From: Clostridia bacterium
GTDB taxonomy: Bacteria > Bacillota > Clostridia > Lachnospirales > Lachnospiraceae
Assembly: GCA_910574475.1 (NCBI GenBank)
Contig: CAJTAT010000003.1
Span: 186,001 to 250,000 of the forward strand
Length of the DNA: 64,000 nucleotides
Direction of reading: 5' to 3'
Of the stretch, positions 35,347 to 44,785 are shown piece after piece. Each line of letters begins with the position of its first letter. Position 1 is the first letter of the stretch. The notes beneath the pieces are model-generated. The model did not search any database and was not told where the DNA came from. It saw only the letters and a list, made by a program, of their open reading frames with translations. Both the position numbers and the translations under genes were made by a program.

Positions 35347-36840
35347 TTAATTCATCTTATGAAACAATTCTTTATTTTGCAGATAAAGCTGCGAATAGAT
35401 CTCTCGATACAAGGTCTCGTATTTCTTTGTATTTTCCAGATTTGGCCTGATGATCAAATGTTCTTTCTGAATCATAGCTTCACAGGCACTCTCAAGATCT
35501 TGAAATGCTCCACACCCAACGGACGCTACAATCGCAGCCCCCAGGCAGGCCTGCTCAGAAATATTTGAAACTTCTATTTCTCTTCCATAAATATCTGCCT
35601 GCATCTGCGCCCAGACAGGATTCTTCACCCCGCCCCCCGCACATATAAGCTGTCCACTTTCTCCATACATTTGATTCATAATCTCAATACTATTTTTCAT
35701 AGCAAAGCTGACGCCTTCCATAATTGCCCTGGCAAAGTGCTCTTTGCTGTGGCTCATACTCATTCCCACAAACATTCCTCTAGTCTCTGAATCCAGATAT
35801 GGGGTTCTCTCTCCTCCCATACAGGGAAAAAATACAAGCCCTTCACATCCGGGTTTCACATGGCTTGCCATCTCGCTCAATTCATCATAAGAGCTATTTT
35901 CTGCAAAATTTCTGCGAAACCAGTTTAATGTGGATCCTGCGTGCAAGACTGCTCCCAGGCCATACCAGGTATGAGGATTCACATGGCGGAACGTATGCGT
36001 ATTCATATGTGGATTGGGCACTGGTTTATGATTGATGTTCAGCACCTGACCGCTTGTCCCGATGGTCGCTGTCATGGTTCCCGGCTGAAAGACTCCGTTT
36101 CCAAGGGAGTGCATAGCCTGATCTGCCCCGCCATATACAACTATCGTTTCTGGGGACAGACCTGTAAGCTCAACTACTTCTGGACATACTGCTCCTGCCA
36201 CATCATAAGAATCATGAATTTCTTCGGGTACAAGTTCCATATGGAGCCTCAAGGTCTCAAAAATTTCTTTTGACCAGTTTTCATGCATCATATCATACAA
36301 AAGGGTTCCCGATGCATCTGTATGCTCTGAGCCAATTTTTCCTGTAAGCCGGTAACGTATATAGTCTTTTGGACAGATAATCTTTTTTATATTGCGAAAG
36401 ATATCTGGCTCATACTTTTTGATCCAGCAGAGAGATACCAATTGGAACCCAGGAAATATAGGATTCATTACAATATCTGTAAGTCTTGTCCCGTTAAATA
36501 GGTCCATCAATTCTTCTGCGATATCTTTTGCCCGTACATCACAGTGCAAAATCGCTTTTCGAACTACTTCTCCCTCTTGATCAAGTGGCACCAGCCCATG
36601 CATCTGGCCGGAAAGACCAATTGCACAAATTTCTTTGGGGGATATTTTCAAATTCGCAAGATTTTTTTGGATTGTTGTCACCACTGCATCCCACCAGATT
36701 TCAGGATTCTGCTCTGCATATCCTGGTTTTTTTGCGTCAGGATTGTAATCTTTTGATGACAACGAAACCATATTCCCTGCCTTATCAAATATTGCTGTTT
36801 TTGCACTTGATGTTCCAATATCAATACCCATAAAATACAT
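35347..36840 (-). CDS. xylB: Xylulokinase (FGGY family)
   Basis: A 497-residue kinase that phosphorylates D-xylulose to xylulose-5-phosphate. FGGY marks: MGIDIGTSSAKTAIFD at the N-terminus, GLSGQMHGLVPLD near 78, the catalytic region VYGGADQAMHSLGNG, GTSGQVL, and the C-terminal ICAGGGVKNPVWAQMQADI. The MHGLV and full length favour xylulokinase over other FGGY kinases. No xylA or sugar transporter is near. Confidence 0.92.
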   Translation of the reverse strand: MYFMGIDIGTSSAKTAIFDKAGNMVSLSSKDYNPDAKKPGYAEQNPEIWWDAVVTTIQKNLANLKISPKEICAIGLSGQMHGLVPLDQEGEVVRKAILHCDVRAKDIAEELMDLFNGTRLTDIVMNPIFPGFQLVSLCWIKKYEPDIFRNIKKIICPKDYIRYRLTGKIGSEHTDASGTLLYDMMHENWSKEIFETLRLHMELVPEEIHDSYDVAGAVCPEVVELTGLSPETIVVYGGADQAMHSLGNGVFQPGTMTATIGTSGQVLNINHKPVPNPHMNTHTFRHVNPHTWYGLGAVLHAGSTLNWFRRNFAENSSYDELSEMASHVKPGCEGLVFFPCMGGERTPYLDSETRGMFVGMSMSHSKEHFARAIMEGVSFAMKNSIEIMNQMYGESGQLICAGGGVKNPVWAQMQADIYGREIEVSNISEQACLGAAIVASVGCGAFQDLESACEAMIQKEHLIIRPNLENTKKYETLYREIYSQLYLQNKELFHKMN

Positions 36841-36915
36841 AAATTTACTCTTTCCCCATTTCTCCTCTATGTTATGATCAGTAATATCCCATAAGACAAA
36901 TTTTCCTATGATAAG

Positions 36916-36957
36916 AAAACGCTGCCAACATCTCTTATGATTGTTGACAGCGTTTTT
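36916..36957 (-). terminator. Terminator after pckA
   Basis: Inverted repeat AACGCTGtCAACA/TGTTGgCAGCGTT with a flanking T-run on the minus strand, 32 bases past the pckA stop. Confidence 0.85.
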
Positions 36958-36988
36958 CTATCTTACTTTCTTAAATTGCTATCCTAAA

Positions 36989-38680
36989 TTATGATAACTC
37001 ACTTACAACCTTCTTGATTGCCTCAAGAGCCTCATCTGGCAGTTTGTCATAACCGTCCTTAGCTGTTGCAAACTTCTCAACTGCATCTACACGATTCTCC
37101 ATAGCGTTCTTCAGCTGAGCCTTGTAATCTGCATCGTTCAGATCCGGGATAAAGCCTTCCCAATCCATAATCTCGATGTCTGAGAATGGTCCCCATGCCT
37201 TGAACTCTGCTCTCTTCTCTACAATAGCTTCCAGAATTCCAAGGGTATCAGACGGTTTTACCTTTTTGCCCATGAAATCGCCTGTGTTGATGATATAGCA
37301 GTCTACGTTCTTCTCCTCAACCAGCTTTTTGAACTTCTCATAGTCATGTGCCAGAGGATAAGTACGGAATGGATTTGCATAAGGTACGATACGAAGTGCG
37401 TTTAAGTCTGTTCCAGCTTTTACACGCTCTGCAGTAGAAGTCTTGGTAGCCAGTGTAGCACCCATCACAGATGCAAGGGCAGAACCTTTCAGTTTCACTA
37501 CTGGTGGAATTGTAGGATCCTTCATAATCCAGAAGATGGAATTTACTGGGGCACCGATTCTGTCTACACGGTTTGGAGACCACAGTTTAGACTTGATAGC
37601 ACGTCCGTTACCATTACGGATATCTTCTGTAACGAGCTGAACTTTTCCCTCATCATCTAAGGTGGCAGAGCAGTTCTGAGCTGTCAGCAAGTACTTATTG
37701 TCTGGGCAGCCTGTGGGGTAATCTGCTGTCTTGTCAAAGTAGGTAGGCTCAAGAGCAATAGATGCACAAGTATCCGTATTAATGATAAATGCATCGTCAT
37801 GAAGAACAGTAACGCCATATTTTCCGTCATGCTTTGCATGTGTCAGAGTGGATTTTCCGGATCCAGACAGACCGAATACGGAAGCAACATATTTTGAACC
37901 ATCAGAAAGTGTATACTCTTTCTGTCCACCGTGACAGGATGCATAGCCATTGCGGTTAGCGATAGCCCATGCCATGGTCAGAGTGCCCTTCTTGTGCTCT
38001 CCGAAGTATCTCATACCTAAGATACAAGCGCAGTTCTGATTGGTATCAAAATAGCAGAGTGTCAGAGGATCACTTAAACAACTATAGTCTACATCTGGAC
38101 GATTGCCTGGTGTCCACTGCGGATCGGAGAAGATATAGATATCTGGCTCTTTTCCATCGCCAACTGGTTTGGAATTCTTATACATCTTTACATACTCATC
38201 AGACATATACTGGAAATTCAACATCCAGTTGTACATTACATTCTCTTCTCCTTCTGGAATCAGGAGGTGAGCCTTAACCATAAACTCTGGATCTAAGCCC
38301 ACAAATACTTCTGCGTGGTACATAGTTTTCCAGCGAGACTCATAGATAGCGTCCATAGCTACTTTGTCAAGCTTCTTCTCATCTACGCCTGGCTCTCCTT
38401 TGATACGGCGTGCCACAGCATAACGGCCTGTAACCGCACCATCATTAAACAGAAGTACTTTTGCATCTTTCTCAAGACCAAACTCTTCTCCTCTATAAAC
38501 TGGCATATCGGTAATGATTGTTCCCGGTGAATTCTTAGCTAATTCATATGCTTCCTTTAAAGTGTTAACCTTTACTACGTTGTTTCCGTAAAATGCTCCC
38601 TCAATGATAGCTCTGGTTGTGGAAAATCCTACTTTTCCTACACCGATTTCACTGAGTGGATAATAAGCCTTGGTTGACAT
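36989..38680 (-). CDS. pckA: Phosphoenolpyruvate carboxykinase (ATP)
   Basis: A 563-residue enzyme that interconverts oxaloacetate and PEP with ATP/ADP. The kinase P-loop is FGLSGSGKSTLTHA near 265, the metal site VTVLHDDAFIINT near 290, and DIRNGNGRAIKSKLW near 350. It is somewhat longer than the E. coli type (540) because of insertions. AGGAGGATTTGTA precedes the ATG. It is divergent from citrate synthase, so the two central-metabolism genes share a 245-base control region. Confidence 0.95.
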   Translation of the reverse strand: MSTKAYYPLSEIGVGKVGFSTTRAIIEGAFYGNNVVKVNTLKEAYELAKNSPGTIITDMPVYRGEEFGLEKDAKVLLFNDGAVTGRYAVARRIKGEPGVDEKKLDKVAMDAIYESRWKTMYHAEVFVGLDPEFMVKAHLLIPEGEENVMYNWMLNFQYMSDEYVKMYKNSKPVGDGKEPDIYIFSDPQWTPGNRPDVDYSCLSDPLTLCYFDTNQNCACILGMRYFGEHKKGTLTMAWAIANRNGYASCHGGQKEYTLSDGSKYVASVFGLSGSGKSTLTHAKHDGKYGVTVLHDDAFIINTDTCASIALEPTYFDKTADYPTGCPDNKYLLTAQNCSATLDDEGKVQLVTEDIRNGNGRAIKSKLWSPNRVDRIGAPVNSIFWIMKDPTIPPVVKLKGSALASVMGATLATKTSTAERVKAGTDLNALRIVPYANPFRTYPLAHDYEKFKKLVEEKNVDCYIINTGDFMGKKVKPSDTLGILEAIVEKRAEFKAWGPFSDIEIMDWEGFIPDLNDADYKAQLKNAMENRVDAVEKFATAKDGYDKLPDEALEAIKKVVSELS

Positions 38681-38716
38681 TACAAATCCTCCTCTTTTTT
38701 TCTCAAAGTTTTATTT

Positions 38717-38745
38717 ATTATCTCATTTTGATAAATAAATGTCAA
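38717..38745 (-). promoter_or_regulatory. Strong promoter of pckA
   Basis: Minus strand TTGACA (38740-38745) and GATAAT (38717-38722), spacer 17. Confidence 0.82.
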
Positions 38746-38814
38746 GCCGACAAAATGTTAAAAAAATATGTTAGAATCGCACTTTTTATATACAAATATT
38801 AAATAAGTGTTAAT

Positions 38815-38898
38815 TTTTTTTCTTTTTTTCCATTTCTCAATCGTTTTATGATATGATAAGATTTAAATTGACTTTTTGACTTACCAACACTTAACACT
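38815..38898. promoter_or_regulatory. Repeated AAGTGTTAA motifs between pckA and citrate synthase
   Basis: AAGTGTTAA (38815-38823) recurs inverted within AACACTTAACACT (38886-38898), near the citrate synthase start and beyond the pckA promoter. The rest of this 245-base gap is T-rich with no gene. The repeats are candidate operator sites for a shared regulator. Confidence 0.4.
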
Positions 38899-38924
38899 AC
38901 TATTAAGGAAAGGAGCTAATACTT

Positions 38925-40289
38925 ATGCATACTAACACTTTTTCAGAAATCACTCCTGAGATCCTGAATCTTGCCAAGTTAAGCGAACAGGCGAGCCAAA
39001 TCGACCCCGAACTTTACAGAAAATATGACGTCAAACGAGGTCTCCGTGATATCAGCGGAAAAGGAGTCCTGACTGGCTTAACCGAGATCGGGGAGATTCG
39101 TTCTTATACCATCGTGGATGATGAAATGGTCCCCTGTGAAGGAAAACTTTTTTATAGAGGTATGGATATTGAGGAGCTGGTACATGGTTTTGTTTCAGAA
39201 AATCGATTTGGTTTTGAGGAGATCACCTATCTTCTGCTTTTCGGAGAATTGCCGGACAAAGCACAGCTTGAGATGTTTTCTGGGCTTCTGGCCTCTTATC
39301 ACTCACTTCCCACTCACTTTGTCAGAGATATTATTATGAAAGCTCCCAGCAAAGATATGATGAATACTCTGGCAAGAAGTGTACTGACCCTTTATTCCTA
39401 TGACAATCGGGCAGATGACACCTCTCTTCCCAATGTACTTCGCCAGTCCCTTCAATTGATTGCGCTTTTCCCCATTCTGGCTGTCTATGCTTATCAGGCC
39501 TACAGCCACTACCATGATGGAAAGAGTCTGTATATTCACGCGCCACAAAATGAGCTGTCTACCGCAGAAAATATTCTCTATACGCTCCGGCCAGATAGTT
39601 CCTATACAGAGCTGGAAGCCAAAATCCTTGATATTGCTCTGGTTCTTCATATGGAGCATGGCGGCGGAAATAACTCTACTTTTACCACCCATGTAGTTTC
39701 TTCCTCTGGCACAGATACTTATTCCTCAGTTGCTGCCTCTCTAGGCTCTCTCAAAGGGCCAAAGCATGGCGGCGCAAACATAAAAGTAGTACGCATGTTT
39801 GAGGATATGAAAAAAGAAATCAAAGACTGGACAGACGAGGAGGAGGTTCGTACTTATTTAAAGGCGCTTTTGAATCGGGACGCTTTTGATCATGCCGGTC
39901 TGATCTATGGAATGGGACACGCTGTTTACTCCCTGTCGGATCCACGTGCCAATATTTTCAAATCTTTCGTAGAGAGTCTTTCCAGAGAAAAGGGGCGTAT
40001 GGAGGAGTTCCAGCTCTACTCCATGGTGGAAAATTTAGCCCCACAAGTGATTGCAGAAGAACGTCAAATCTATAAGGGCGTCAGCGCTAATGTAGACTTC
40101 TACAGCGGCTTTGTCTACAGTATGCTGGATCTGCCTTTGGAACTCTACACTCCTATCTTTGCCATGGCCCGTATCGTAGGCTGGAGTGCTCACCGCATTG
40201 AGGAGTTGGCCAATAATGGCAAGATCATTCGTCCTGCATATAAGAATGTAGCTAAGAAACGAAAATATGTGAAATTGAATAAGAGATAA
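38925..40289 (+). CDS. Citrate synthase
   Basis: A 454-residue citrate synthase that condenses oxaloacetate with acetyl-CoA. Family marks: GKLFYRGMDIEELV near 80, LHMEHGGGNNSTFTTHVVSSSGTD with the catalytic His near 245-250, LGSLKGPKHGGANIKV near 280 and GMGHAVYSLSDPRA near 330 (catalytic His), followed by VDFYSGFVYSMLDLPLELYTPIFAMAR with Asp. AAGGAAAGGAGC precedes the ATG. It is divergent from pckA. Confidence 0.96.
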   Translation: MHTNTFSEITPEILNLAKLSEQASQIDPELYRKYDVKRGLRDISGKGVLTGLTEIGEIRSYTIVDDEMVPCEGKLFYRGMDIEELVHGFVSENRFGFEEITYLLLFGELPDKAQLEMFSGLLASYHSLPTHFVRDIIMKAPSKDMMNTLARSVLTLYSYDNRADDTSLPNVLRQSLQLIALFPILAVYAYQAYSHYHDGKSLYIHAPQNELSTAENILYTLRPDSSYTELEAKILDIALVLHMEHGGGNNSTFTTHVVSSSGTDTYSSVAASLGSLKGPKHGGANIKVVRMFEDMKKEIKDWTDEEEVRTYLKALLNRDAFDHAGLIYGMGHAVYSLSDPRANIFKSFVESLSREKGRMEEFQLYSMVENLAPQVIAEERQIYKGVSANVDFYSGFVYSMLDLPLELYTPIFAMARIVGWSAHRIEELANNGKIIRPAYKNVAKKRKYVKLNKR

Positions 40290-40291
40290 AT

Positions 40292-40320
40292 GGAAAATAG
40301 GGGAATTTCCCCTATTTTCC
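40292..40320. terminator. Bidirectional terminator, perfect palindrome
   Basis: GGAAAATAGGGGAA and its exact complement around a single central base, between the convergent citrate synthase and ABC permease genes. Confidence 0.88.
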
Positions 40321-40332
40321 GTTCAGAACATA

Positions 40333-41574
40333 TTATGCTTTCCATACCGCTTTAAGAATAGAACCAATTTTAGGCGTTGTTCCGTAAAGCAATACACCAA
40401 CACGATATATTTTTGCTGCAATAAATCCAATGCCAACAGTGGAGGCAATCAAAACAGCGATTGAAATAACAATCTCATACCAAGCAACCGTACTCATACA
40501 AATTCTTGTGAACATTGCCATTGGCGAAGTAAACGGAATATATGAGCAAACCATCATCAATGTATTGTCAACATTTCCATTAGCCATTGAGAACATTACT
40601 ACCAAAAATGCAATGATAAACAAGAATGTTATCGGCATTACAGAAGTATTGATATCTTCGAGCTTTGATGCAGTCGAGCCGATCGCACCGTACAAAAATG
40701 CATAAATGAGAAAGCCAAGCACAAAGAAAACAAGCATATATACAAACAGTTCAACAGGAATATTGAAGATAGATTCAATAATCATATTTCCACCCCAAGC
40801 ATTCTTGTTAAGATTGTAGAACACAAGAGCCGTGCCGAAAACTGCTATAAGTTGAACAAGCCCCGCAATGCAGGAAGCTAATACTTTGCCGAACATCATA
40901 CTGGTGGGCTTAGCACTTGTAATAAGAACCTCCATTGCTCTTGAGCTTTTTTCTGTTGCAACATTGGTTGCCACCATCTGACCATATAACAAAATAACCA
41001 TATACAGAGCAAAAATCATAATGTATGTATAAAAGAAGTTCTGCATTTGATCCTTGCCAAGCGTTGTGGTTTCACTTTCAATCTGCACAGACATAATTTC
41101 TTCAGCCTGTTCGTGGGACATTCCATTCTCAACCATAGCTGTTACTCTGTAAACTTCTTGCAGTACCGTATCAGCAATTGTTGTATTGGAGTCATGCATA
41201 GAAAGGTTGTTTACATAGTAAGTGTAGGAGAAAGCACTGTTTATTGCAAAAGCACATTCTGCATTTCCACTGGTAATTTGGTCCTTTACATCATTCAGTG
41301 TACAGTCTGCAATTTTTACATTATAATCAGAAAATGCATTATCAAAATATTGTTTTACCAGAGATGAAAGTTCATCGTTTTCGGCATATACCAGCATAAT
41401 GGGAAGCTTGTCCACATCCGTAGCTGCATCATCGGATTTGAACATTTCCATAATATTTGGGATAAACATAGCGATGGCAATGGCAACTACAAGAAATGCG
41501 GTTATACCCACAAACACTTTATTTTTCAAGTATCCGCTAAGTTCAAATTTAAGTATTTTCCCAAATTGCTTCAT
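40333..41574 (-). CDS. ABC-2-type exporter permease (NatB-like)
   Basis: A 413-residue membrane subunit. One N-terminal helix (about 22-40) is followed by a large extracytoplasmic region (45-180) and five helices from about 190, as in NatB/YhaP proteins. The EKSSRAMEVLITSAKPTSMMFGKVLA motif near 218 is typical of this exporter class. It lies 12 bases after the ATPase gene. NatAB exports sodium in Bacillus; the substrate here is not known. Confidence 0.88.
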   Translation of the reverse strand: MKQFGKILKFELSGYLKNKVFVGITAFLVVAIAIAMFIPNIMEMFKSDDAATDVDKLPIMLVYAENDELSSLVKQYFDNAFSDYNVKIADCTLNDVKDQITSGNAECAFAINSAFSYTYYVNNLSMHDSNTTIADTVLQEVYRVTAMVENGMSHEQAEEIMSVQIESETTTLGKDQMQNFFYTYIMIFALYMVILLYGQMVATNVATEKSSRAMEVLITSAKPTSMMFGKVLASCIAGLVQLIAVFGTALVFYNLNKNAWGGNMIIESIFNIPVELFVYMLVFFVLGFLIYAFLYGAIGSTASKLEDINTSVMPITFLFIIAFLVVMFSMANGNVDNTLMMVCSYIPFTSPMAMFTRICMSTVAWYEIVISIAVLIASTVGIGFIAAKIYRVGVLLYGTTPKIGSILKAVWKA

Positions 41575-41586
41575 TTCCCTACCTCC

Positions 41587-42477
41587 TTACACCTGTTCGC
41601 CAGCATATTCTACAAAAATATCATTGAGCGAAGGTTCAAACACTTTAATCTCATCAATATCGTAGTTATCAACAAGGCGTTTCATCACTGTTTGTTTTTC
41701 GGCAGGGCTTTCAAGTTGAATCATCAGTGCCCCATTGTCAGTTACAGTACAAGTCGAACTGAAGTCATCTTGTATTTTTTGAGGTTTTACCGTGCTGACA
41801 ACCAAACGGTCGCGCACATAATTCCGTTTAATATCGTGTAAATCACCGTAAAGAGCCACCTTGCCTGCGTTGATAATTGCAATACTGTCGCAAAATTCTT
41901 CTATGTAACTCATTTGATGGCTCGAAAACAGAACAATTTTACCTTGTACAATCTGCTCTTTTACTACATCTTTCAACAACATAGCATTTACAGGATCAAG
42001 ACCTGAAAACGGTTCATCGAGTATTATTATCTGTGGGTCATGAGCAAGAGCCGTAACCAGTTGTATTTTCTGCTGGTTTCCTTTTGAAAGTGTATCAAGG
42101 CGTTTGTTGCGATGCTCACTCATTCCAAGTCTTTCGAGCCAAGAATCAACGGATTTAACTGCTGATTTATGGCTCATTCCTTTGAGTTCCGCAAAGTAGA
42201 CCAATTGATCGACAATTAATTTTTTGGGATATAGCCCTCTTTCCTCTGGAAGATATCCAAATCCGATTTTATCGTAATCAATTGGTTTTCCGTTAATTAA
42301 AACTTCACCGCTGTTTGCAGGAAACACATCCATAAGAATACGGATCGTCGTTGTCTTGCCAGCACCATTTCTTCCAAGCAAACCAAACGCCTTGCCGCTT
42401 TCAGCAGAAAAAGAAACACCCCTGAGAACTTCTTTTTCGCCAAAAGATTTATCAATGTTTTTTAATTCAAGTCTCAT
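41587..42477 (-). CDS. ABC transporter ATPase (NatA-like)
   Basis: A 296-residue ATPase: Walker A GLLGRNGAGKTTTIR near 36, signature LSKGNQQKIQLVTALAHDP near 130, Walker B IIILDEPFSGLDPVN, switch His LFSSHQMSYIEEF. The extra C-terminal 80 residues (from YGDLHDIKRNYVRDR) are usual in NatA/YhaQ-type proteins. The ATG at 42477 is chosen over a TTG six codons earlier. It forms an operon with the permease. Confidence 0.92.
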   Translation of the reverse strand: MRLELKNIDKSFGEKEVLRGVSFSAESGKAFGLLGRNGAGKTTTIRILMDVFPANSGEVLINGKPIDYDKIGFGYLPEERGLYPKKLIVDQLVYFAELKGMSHKSAVKSVDSWLERLGMSEHRNKRLDTLSKGNQQKIQLVTALAHDPQIIILDEPFSGLDPVNAMLLKDVVKEQIVQGKIVLFSSHQMSYIEEFCDSIAIINAGKVALYGDLHDIKRNYVRDRLVVSTVKPQKIQDDFSSTCTVTDNGALMIQLESPAEKQTVMKRLVDNYDIDEIKVFEPSLNDIFVEYAGEQV

Positions 42478-42518
42478 AATTAGCCCAACTTTCAATCAAA
42501 AGTGTGTAAAATCATCGC

Positions 42519-43730
42519 TTACATCATTATCTTCACAAGCTTTGGCCGATACCCTTCTTCTTTCAGATGGCTGACAATCCGGTTCTTATGTTCTGTTCCA
42601 AATGCTTCTATGGTAATTCGCAGTTCCACACCCTCGTTTCGATTGGTGCTTACAAACTGATTGTGATCCAATTTAATTACGTTGCCCTGCTCATTGGCAA
42701 TGAGCTGAGCGATCTTCACCAGTTCACCTGGCTTATCTGGCAGTAATACAGATACTGTAAAGATACGATCTCTCTGAATTAAGCCAAACTGAACCACAGA
42801 GGACATGGTAATGATATCCATATTTCCTCCGCTTAAGATGGATACAATCTTCTTTCCTTTCACATCCATGTGGCGCAGAGCCGCCACGGTCAAAAGCCCT
42901 GAGTTCTCCACTACCATCTTATGATTTTCAACAATATCCAGGAAGGCTACAATCAACTCATCATCGGGGACTGTGATAATATCATCCAGGTTCTTCTGTA
43001 CATAGGGGAAGATCTTTTCTCCTGGTGTCTTGACTGCTGTGCCGTCTGCAATGGTGTTAACAGAGGGAAGTGTGGTTACTTTACCATTTTTCAGGGAAAC
43101 CTGCATACAGTTGGCCCCGGCAGGTTCCACTCCAATCACTTTAATGTTGGGATTCAACATCTTTGCCAGCGTGGATACGCCTGTGCACAATCCGCCACCT
43201 CCAATAGGAACGAGAATATAGTCTACCAGAGGCAGCTCTTTGACTATTTCCATGGCAATGGTACCCTGGCCTGTAGCCACAGCCGGATCATCAAAAGGAT
43301 GAATAAAAGTATAGCCTTCCTTTTCTGCCAGTTCATAAGCATGGGCGCAGGCCTCATCATAGACATCTCCATACAGAACCACCTCTGCCCCATAACTCTT
43401 GGTACGGTTGACCTTCATCAAAGGGGTCGTCGTAGGCATCACAATCACTGCCTTTACTCCATATGCCTTCGCTGCATAGGCCACACCCTGAGCATGGTTG
43501 CCCGCAGAGGCTGTGATAAGACCTTTTTCTCTCTCTTCATCTGTCAGGGTGCTGATCTTATAATAAGCGCCACGGATTTTATAAGCTCCAGTCACCTGCA
43601 TGTTTTCTGGCTTTAAGTATACTTTGTTGCCTGTCTGATCACTAAAGTACTCACTGTACAGCAATTTTGTCTCAATAGCAACGTTTTTTACCACTTCTGA
43701 AGCTTCTTCAAATTTCTCTAATGTCAACAT
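42519..43730 (-). CDS. ilvA: Threonine ammonia-lyase
   Basis: A 403-residue PLP enzyme that converts threonine to 2-oxobutyrate and ammonia. The PLP Lys lies in MQVTGAYKIRGAYYKI (near 52), the phosphate-binding loop is VPIGGGGLCTGVS near 175, and SAGNHAQGVAYAAK near 80. A C-terminal ACT domain (about 320-400, FTVSVLLPDKPGELVKIAQLI) is present, as in the short form of IlvA/TdcB. It follows ftsY by 38 bases. Confidence 0.94.
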   Translation of the reverse strand: MLTLEKFEEASEVVKNVAIETKLLYSEYFSDQTGNKVYLKPENMQVTGAYKIRGAYYKISTLTDEEREKGLITASAGNHAQGVAYAAKAYGVKAVIVMPTTTPLMKVNRTKSYGAEVVLYGDVYDEACAHAYELAEKEGYTFIHPFDDPAVATGQGTIAMEIVKELPLVDYILVPIGGGGLCTGVSTLAKMLNPNIKVIGVEPAGANCMQVSLKNGKVTTLPSVNTIADGTAVKTPGEKIFPYVQKNLDDIITVPDDELIVAFLDIVENHKMVVENSGLLTVAALRHMDVKGKKIVSILSGGNMDIITMSSVVQFGLIQRDRIFTVSVLLPDKPGELVKIAQLIANEQGNVIKLDHNQFVSTNRNEGVELRITIEAFGTEHKNRIVSHLKEEGYRPKLVKIMM

Positions 43731-43768
43731 TTTTTTCTCCTCTTATGCCTTAGAAACCTTCTCTATTT

Positions 43769-44707
43769 TCATGTACCTGAACTGGTATGGAATAAAGCAT
43801 TTACAAATTCATCCGCATCAAACTTCTGTAAATCATCAATGCTCTCACCCACTCCAATATACTTCACCGGAATTCCTAACTCTGCCTGAATGGCCACAGC
43901 AATGCCTCCCTTGGCTGTTCCGTCCAGCTTAGTCAGGACAATTCCTGTAATGTCTACAACTTCTTTAAACTGTCTGGCCTGGGCCAGAGCGTTCTGACCT
44001 GTGGTTCCATCCAGAACTACAAGGGTCTCCCGGTAGGCGTCAGGATATTCCCGGTCAATGATGCGATTGATCTTGCGCAACTCTTCCATCAAGTTTTTCT
44101 TATTGTGAAGCCGTCCCGCCGTGTCGCAGAGGAGTACATCTGCTTTTCTAGCCTTTGCCGCGCACACAGCATCATAGACTACAGATGCCGGATCCGCCCC
44201 TTCGCATCCACTGATAATATCTACGCCAGCCCGGTTGGCCCACTCTGTCAATTGCTCCCCGGCGGCTGCCCGAAAGGTATCTGCCGCTGCCAGAATTACT
44301 TTCTTTCCCTGATCTTTCAGCTTTCCGGCCAGCTTGCCCACAGAGGTGGTCTTACCCACTCCATTTACGCCTATCATGAGAACCACAGACTTTTCCTTTT
44401 CAAACCGGTAAGCCACTTCTCCAACCTGCATTTGTTCCTTTATACCAGAAATCAAAAGTTCCTTACACTGGGAAGGATCTTTTAATTTTTGTTCCTTTAC
44501 CTTTGCCTTCAAATCCTCAAGAATGGCATTGGTGGCATTGATTCCTATATCGCCCATGATTAGGATTTCTTCTATCTCTTCGTAAAATTCATCATCAATG
44601 GCAGAAAAGCCATTAAAAATGCTATCCATACTAGCCACAATATTGGCTCTGGTTTTGGCCAGGCCTGACACCAGCCTTCCAAAAAATCCTTTTCTGTCTT
44701 CTGACAC
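43769..44707 (-). CDS. ftsY: Signal recognition particle receptor FtsY
   Basis: A 312-residue GTPase that receives SRP-ribosome complexes at the membrane. The NG domain shows G1 VNGVGKTTSVGKLA near 115, DTFRAAAGEQLTEWANRAGV near 142, G3 DTAGRLHNKKNLMEEL and TKLDGTAKGG near 262. It lacks the long acidic N-terminal region of E. coli FtsY, which is normal in Firmicutes. It is the last gene of the plsX-acpP-rnc-smc-ftsY cluster. Confidence 0.96.
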   Translation of the reverse strand: MSEDRKGFFGRLVSGLAKTRANIVASMDSIFNGFSAIDDEFYEEIEEILIMGDIGINATNAILEDLKAKVKEQKLKDPSQCKELLISGIKEQMQVGEVAYRFEKEKSVVLMIGVNGVGKTTSVGKLAGKLKDQGKKVILAAADTFRAAAGEQLTEWANRAGVDIISGCEGADPASVVYDAVCAAKARKADVLLCDTAGRLHNKKNLMEELRKINRIIDREYPDAYRETLVVLDGTTGQNALAQARQFKEVVDITGIVLTKLDGTAKGGIAVAIQAELGIPVKYIGVGESIDDLQKFDADEFVNALFHTSSGT

Positions 44708-44785
44708 TGTTACTCCTCCTATTTAAAGTACCGCTACGGCTTTCCAGCACACAGAGTCTGTCTCAAATACCGCTACGTCCCCTAT

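Noticed and set aside
44720..44785. TACCGCTACG repeated twice between ftsY and smc
   Set aside because: Only two 10-base copies in a short gap with no promoter or structure around them; likely chance.
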